From the NCBI GenBank assembly GCA_003820375.1, contig RPQH01000003.1, positions 1 to 64,000 on the forward strand: a stretch of DNA of 64,000 bases, given 5' to 3'. The notes beneath the pieces are model-generated. The model was not told the origin of the DNA, did no database searches, and saw only the letters and a program-made list of their open reading frames with translations. The position numbers were made by a program, and so were the translations under genes. Numbering within the stretch: the stretch's first letter is position 1; each line of letters starts with the position of its first letter. Shown in pieces: positions 60,787-64,000 of the stretch. This DNA is from Ignavibacteriota bacterium. Lineage in GTDB: Bacteria; Bacteroidota; Ignavibacteria; Tepidaquicellales; OLB5.

Positions 60787-61848
60787 TTATTTTTTTGATT
60801 TGGATTTCTCTGCTTTTTCTTTGACCTGTTTTTTTACAGGCTTAGATTTGGACTTTTTTTTTACCGATTTATCAAACATCCCGCTTTCGAGCTGCTTATT
60901 ATTGGCAAATGCATAAACAAAATCACCCCATGTTAAATTATTCATCCCTTCATTATGGTCTTTGGCACGCCTGATTGCCATGTTAGCAACTGCTTCAACA
61001 ACCCACTCGAAATTCGCTTCCCCAACTGAATTAACATCAGCATCGGGTGCAGGGTTGCAAAAATCTATTGCATATGGTATTCCGTCTCTTACGGCAAGCT
61101 CTACCGTATTGAAATCATATCCCAAAGCTTTGTTAAGACGCAGTACGCAATCAGTAAGCATGTTTAATTTTGATTCTTCTACAATTTGTCCGTTTCTTAT
61201 ATATCTTTCATGGAAAGGATTTCTGGGTTCATAAGGCATTATGAGAACATCCTGCCTGTCAACGCAATAACATCTGTAATATTCCTCAAAAATAATTTCT
61301 TCCTGAAGCATCATAACAAGCTGTCCTGTTTCATTGTAAGCTTTGAAAAATTCATCAGCATTATTGAGCTTGTAAACATTTTTCCATCCGCCTCCTGCGA
61401 ACGGCTTGAAGTAAGCAGGGAAACCAACATATTGAAATATTGCTTCCCAATCCATAGGGAATTTCAGGTTCCTGAATGACAGCTCACTTGTATCTGCCGG
61501 ATGCTGATTTGATGGCAGAAGAACTGTTTTGGGTACAGGCACTCCGATTTTAGTTGATAAAGCATTATTAAAAAATTTTTCGTCAGCACTCCACCAGAAT
61601 GGATTGTTTATTACAGCAGTCCCGGATAATGCTGCATTTTTTAAATATGCACGGTAGAATGGAACATCCTGTGATATCCTGTCTATGATAACATCATATT
61701 GTGCCAGTTCACCCTGTACAACCTTGTCTATCAGAACAAAATCAGCAACAATATTATCGCCGGTTTGAACTGATTTTAAATTAATTCTATCTATTAATGC
61801 CTGGGGGAAAGTGTTTTCCTGTCCAAATAAAATTCCGATTCTTTTCAT
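60787..61848 (-). CDS. ATP-grasp ligase (RimK/D-Ala-D-Ala ligase-like)
   Basis: The 353-residue protein has an N-terminal preATP-grasp Rossmann part (MKRIGILFGQENTFPQALID), then FPAYFKPFAGGGWKNVYKLN for the ATP-binding lysine loop, LMLQ-type EEIIFEEYYRCYCV and the metal site GIPYAIDFCNPAPDADVNS. The C-terminal 30 residues are almost purely Lys/Ser/Val/Pro (KKKSKSKPVKKQVKEK), a nucleic-acid- or ribosome-like basic tail rare in this family. It is the first gene of the operon with the GCS2 ligase and M29 peptidase. A peptide or amide product is inferred. Confidence 0.87.
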   Translation of the reverse strand: MKRIGILFGQENTFPQALIDRINLKSVQTGDNIVADFVLIDKVVQGELAQYDVIIDRISQDVPFYRAYLKNAALSGTAVINNPFWWSADEKFFNNALSTKIGVPVPKTVLLPSNQHPADTSELSFRNLKFPMDWEAIFQYVGFPAYFKPFAGGGWKNVYKLNNADEFFKAYNETGQLVMMLQEEIIFEEYYRCYCVDRQDVLIMPYEPRNPFHERYIRNGQIVEESKLNMLTDCVLRLNKALGYDFNTVELAVRDGIPYAIDFCNPAPDADVNSVGEANFEWVVEAVANMAIRRAKDHNEGMNNLTWGDFVYAFANNKQLESGMFDKSVKKKSKSKPVKKQVKEKAEKSKSKK

Positions 61849-61910
61849 TGGTAATATTATTTCTCCTTTAATTATATTTTTTATATTTATTTATTTTATT
61901 TCAAAGATAT

Positions 61911-61927
61911 GTTTCGTCACTACGTGA
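61911..61927. repeat. gtttcgtcactacgtga repeat (inverse of 12399-12415)
   Basis: An exact 17-bp inverse of the sequence at 12399-12415, which contains the tcacgtagtga palindrome. A partly matching second copy follows at about 61969. Confidence 0.65.
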
Positions 61928-62094
61928 CTGCACCGTTATATCATAATTCTTCCTAATATGTTTCGTCATTAACTGCCAAAGGCAGTCAGGCGTGACTAAT
62001 TCCTTATGTCAATAATCTTTCTAACATAATTTCATCCCTTTGAGATTCACTCTATATCAATTCATATTACTCTTCTCAAATTTATCCTCAATTC

Positions 62095-62194
62095 CTCTTT
62101 CCCAAATTTCCATTTGGGAAAGTATTGAACTGCAATTAACGATTATTCTGTAATTCAAGACTCAAACTTTCCCAAATGGAAATTTGGGAAAGAG
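62095..62194. repeat. 28-bp perfect inverted repeat, each arm itself palindromic
   Basis: ctctttcccaaatttccatt (62095, 28 bp in all to 62122) is perfectly inverted at 62167-62194. Each arm also contains the near-palindrome cccaaatttccatttggg. The 44-bp spacer is AT-rich. Confidence 0.75.
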
Positions 62195-62203
62195 ATGCTG
62201 ATG

Positions 62204-62292
62204 TTCCAAACTCCCAGAACTCTCAGAACTCTCTGAACTCTCTGAACTCTCTGAACTCTCTGAACTCTCTGAACTCTCAGAACTCTCGGAAC
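62204..62292. repeat. 9-bp tandem array (aactctctg)
   Basis: About nine units of aactctctg with cag/cgg variants at the ends run directly into the stop region of the esterase gene at 62293. Confidence 0.85.
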
Positions 62293-63012
62293 TCATTTCA
62301 TTATTTCCACGTACTGCGGGAGCCACCTTCTCCACGAAGGCCAGTCATGCTCTTCACCTAGTCTGAAATCCATCCAGTGATTAATCCCTTTTTCATTCAG
62401 CACGTTTGACATTTCGAAATTTTCATCTTTGCACGCGTCAATTTCTCCTACTCCCAGTATAATTCCTATCTGCCTGATTTGGTTTAAAATATTTTCGTCA
62501 TTCAAATTCCGGATATAGTCAGGCGGATTATTGAAGTAACAATTATCATCATAATATCCGTCAAGAAATTGTTTTATATTAAATGCACCGCTTAAGCTGA
62601 AAAGATAGCTTACAAGCTGCGGATACCTGAACGCAAGGTTCAAAGCATTATAGCCGCCAAAGCTGCATCCGGCAACGGCTACTTTATCGGAACCTGTTTG
62701 TTGTTTTGCTATGGGTATTATGTCATATATAACAAGGTTCTCATATCCGAGATGTGATTTCACCCTGTCGGCAGGATGAATGTTCTTATTGTACCAGCTT
62801 TGAGGATTAAAAGTATCCGGACAATAAACAGTTATCATTCCCGAATCAATATATTGAGCAACAGAATCTACAAGCTTAAAATCTTTGTTTTCGTAGTACC
62901 TGCCATGAGATGTTGGAAATAAAATGAGCGGATGACCGCCATGCCCAAATACAAGCATTTCGAAATCCATACTCAGGTACTTGGAGTACCATTTTATGTA
63001 TTCTTCTTTCAA
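62293..63012 (-). CDS. Esterase D-like alpha/beta hydrolase
   Basis: The 239-residue putative esterase (PF00756-type) has the nucleophile S117 in VAGCSFGGYNALN, the His in LGEEHDWPSWRRWLP (H222) and an acidic residue probably in GVGEIDACKDEN. There is no signal peptide, so it should be cytoplasmic. Related enzymes hydrolyse esters of S-formylglutathione, siderophores or polysaccharides. Its gene is upstream of the ATP-grasp operon on the same strand, separated by 440 bp of repeats, so a functional link is possible but not shown. Confidence 0.85.
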   Translation of the reverse strand: MKEEYIKWYSKYLSMDFEMLVFGHGGHPLILFPTSHGRYYENKDFKLVDSVAQYIDSGMITVYCPDTFNPQSWYNKNIHPADRVKSHLGYENLVIYDIIPIAKQQTGSDKVAVAGCSFGGYNALNLAFRYPQLVSYLFSLSGAFNIKQFLDGYYDDNCYFNNPPDYIRNLNDENILNQIRQIGIILGVGEIDACKDENFEMSNVLNEKGINHWMDFRLGEEHDWPSWRRWLPQYVEIMK

Positions 63013-63431
63013 AATTAATTTTTCGTTAAAACTTTTATATAATAAACTTAATTGGTTACTTTATTATAAGATATGAAAACCACAAAAATACAAAATTATT
63101 TTGTTACATCATAGAATTTTTATAATTCTCCGTTTATAAAGTATGGAAAGTATTTAAAGGGGAAATAAGCCGCAAATGCTGCATGACTACGGTTAGATAA
63201 AAACTTCATTAAACTTATAAACTTACCTGTATTGTTATAAACCATTTAAAAAAATCCAGTATGATATAAATGAATAACCCAAAACAATTCAAAAAGGTTC
63301 TTAAATTCATAACAAATATGAATTTATAAAAAAGGATTTCCCGCCCGTTTTTTAGGATTTTAAAACATTTATTGTTATTTTAACAAACTTTTACCTAAAT
63401 TTTTTAAAAAAATTTAAAAGAAAGAAATAAT
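63013..63431. other. Divergent intergenic region
   Basis: An AT-rich spacer of about 420 bp between the esterase (minus) and a lipoprotein gene (plus). Promoters for both are expected; I cannot place motifs with confidence and see no repeats. Confidence 0.4.
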
Positions 63432-64000
63432 ATGAAACAAATACTATTACCATTGTTACCAGTCATAATTTTCATTTTATTTTTTAATTCCTGCGGTGAA
63501 GATACTACTACACAACCTCCTGTTGACCCGGGAACAGGAAATGGTACAACCAAGAGTTTCACGACGACAGAAGAAGGTACTATTGATTTCGATAATTTTG
63601 AAGTAACAGTGAAAAAAGGAACCGTACCCCGGCTTCAAAATAATAATGTGGGTACAGTTGTTTTTTCAGTTAACACATCGCAGTCTATTCCTGCAGGATT
63701 ACCGGCATTACCGTCAGGGTTCACGCAGGTAAGTAAGTTTATTACTGTGGGACCTGATGCGTTTACTTTTAATTCAACAGTAAGAATATCATTGCCCGCA
63801 GGTAATGAAGCATCTCCGGGTCCTTTACGTGTGCTGAGTTACTTCCCCGGGACAAACGACTGGCGTATTGTTTCTACTTCATGGGTTGATACAGCAAACA
63901 AACGTATTGCTGTTGATGTTTTAAAGCTTGGATATTTTGTTTTGACAAATTATTCCGGTGCTGATCACTCTTTGGTCCCCGATGGCGGCGTTCAATATTG
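63432..64000 (+). CDS. Lipoprotein, truncated by the window end
   Basis: The frame is open from ATG 63432 to the last base (189 codons visible) and is absent from the ORF track. The N-terminus is a lipoprotein signal (LLPVIIFILFFNSC, Cys at about residue 21) followed by a Thr/Pro/Gly-rich linker (TTTQPPVDPGTGNGTT). The mature part has beta-rich, Ser/Thr-rich segments (TVKKGTVPRLQNNNVGTVVF, AFTFNSTVRISLPAG). I do not recognise a family; the strand pattern resembles secreted beta-sandwich proteins. The C-terminus is unknown. Confidence 0.8.
   Translation, partial: MKQILLPLLPVIIFILFFNSCGEDTTTQPPVDPGTGNGTTKSFTTTEEGTIDFDNFEVTVKKGTVPRLQNNNVGTVVFSVNTSQSIPAGLPALPSGFTQVSKFITVGPDAFTFNSTVRISLPAGNEASPGPLRVLSYFPGTNDWRIVSTSWVDTANKRIAVDVLKLGYFVLTNYSGADHSLVPDGGVQY

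Larger units (their letters stand above)
61849..62292. other. Repeat-dense intergenic region
   Basis: No gene seen in 440 bp. It holds the gtttcgtcactacgtga repeat, the 28-bp inverted pair and a 9-bp array, each listed separately. A related gtttcgtcattaactgccaaa (61970-61990) shows the same repeat with an insertion. Confidence 0.55.

Noticed and set aside
62204-62292. CRISPR-like array
   Set aside because: Repeats are 9 bp without spacers; none of the tandem arrays in the window has the repeat/spacer layout and no cas genes are present.

Overview
The window looks like chromosomal DNA of a low-GC member of the Bacteroidota/Chlorobi superphylum, most likely an Ignavibacteria-type organism. Three large secreted proteins carry a type IX secretion sorting domain starting with the NYPNPFNP motif. 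There is also a TonB-dependent receptor with an N-terminal carboxypeptidase-regulatory-like domain, lipid A and O-antigen-type sugar genes, and little Shine-Dalgarno signal at most starts. Most genes lie on the minus strand, and a perfect parS palindrome at about 22.0 kb suggests proximity to the replication origin. I found no rRNA, tRNA, CRISPR array, integrase or transposase.

Layout. 0.4-3.3 kb: a YCF48-type T9SS protein, ferritin and an Hsp15-like S4 protein. 3.4-6.9 kb: dienelactone hydrolase, then an overlapping GNAT / unknown secreted protein / S51 peptidase operon. 7.3-13.0 kb: small plus-strand genes (SRPBCC, DinB, membrane protein, cupin, SIMPL-like, YdeI-like, DUF1569) with repeat-rich spacers and a small conserved gene absent from the ORF track. 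13.0-16.7 kb: DUF2087, a UshA-like 5'-nucleotidase, a frameshifted Ntn amide hydrolase and a 2-aminomuconate deaminase-like RidA. 17-20 kb: small accessory genes. 20-28 kb: aldehyde dehydrogenase, SDR and tryptophan 2,3-dioxygenase which, with the RidA protein, look like parts of a scattered kynurenine/aminomuconate pathway; a YCF48 T9SS protein and nested palindromic elements lie between them. 28-37 kb: an RlmI-like methyltransferase, DUF302, a class V aminotransferase, and a transsulfuration pair (CBS and CGL) that brackets a RecQ-phosphoribosyltransferase fusion coupled to a DprA-like protein. 36.9-37.5 kb: a decayed GxxExxY gene between inverted repeats. 37.5-43.6 kb: scpA-scpB-rluB-[T9SS protein]-lysS. 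44-47 kb: a probable metal-handling TonB receptor operon. 47.4-54.8 kb: PBP1A, LpxH-like enzyme, UDP-GlcNAc epimerase, nucleotide-sugar dehydrogenase, dTDP-glucose dehydratase-like protein and an outer-membrane barrel protein. 55-57 kb: an orphan Mrr-like endonuclease and a polymerase-X-like nucleotidyltransferase. 56.8-63 kb: an amidoligase neighbourhood (two ATP-grasp-type proteins, a GCS2 carboxylate-amine ligase, an M29 peptidase, an FN3 lipoprotein and an esterase). The window ends inside a lipoprotein gene.

The two strongest candidates for poorly described biology are the RecQ-PRTase/DprA-like couple and the amidoligase cluster, which may make or attach a peptide-like product. A second theme is intergenic: five copies of a roughly 110-bp element with fixed ends, three copies of a roughly 90-bp element with CAAGGGGTAA terminal inverted repeats, nested palindromes, and short tandem arrays that repeatedly abut gene 3' ends. 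Two genes (Ntn hydrolase, GxxExxY) are each broken by one extra T in a short T run. All family assignments come from reading motifs; no database search was run.
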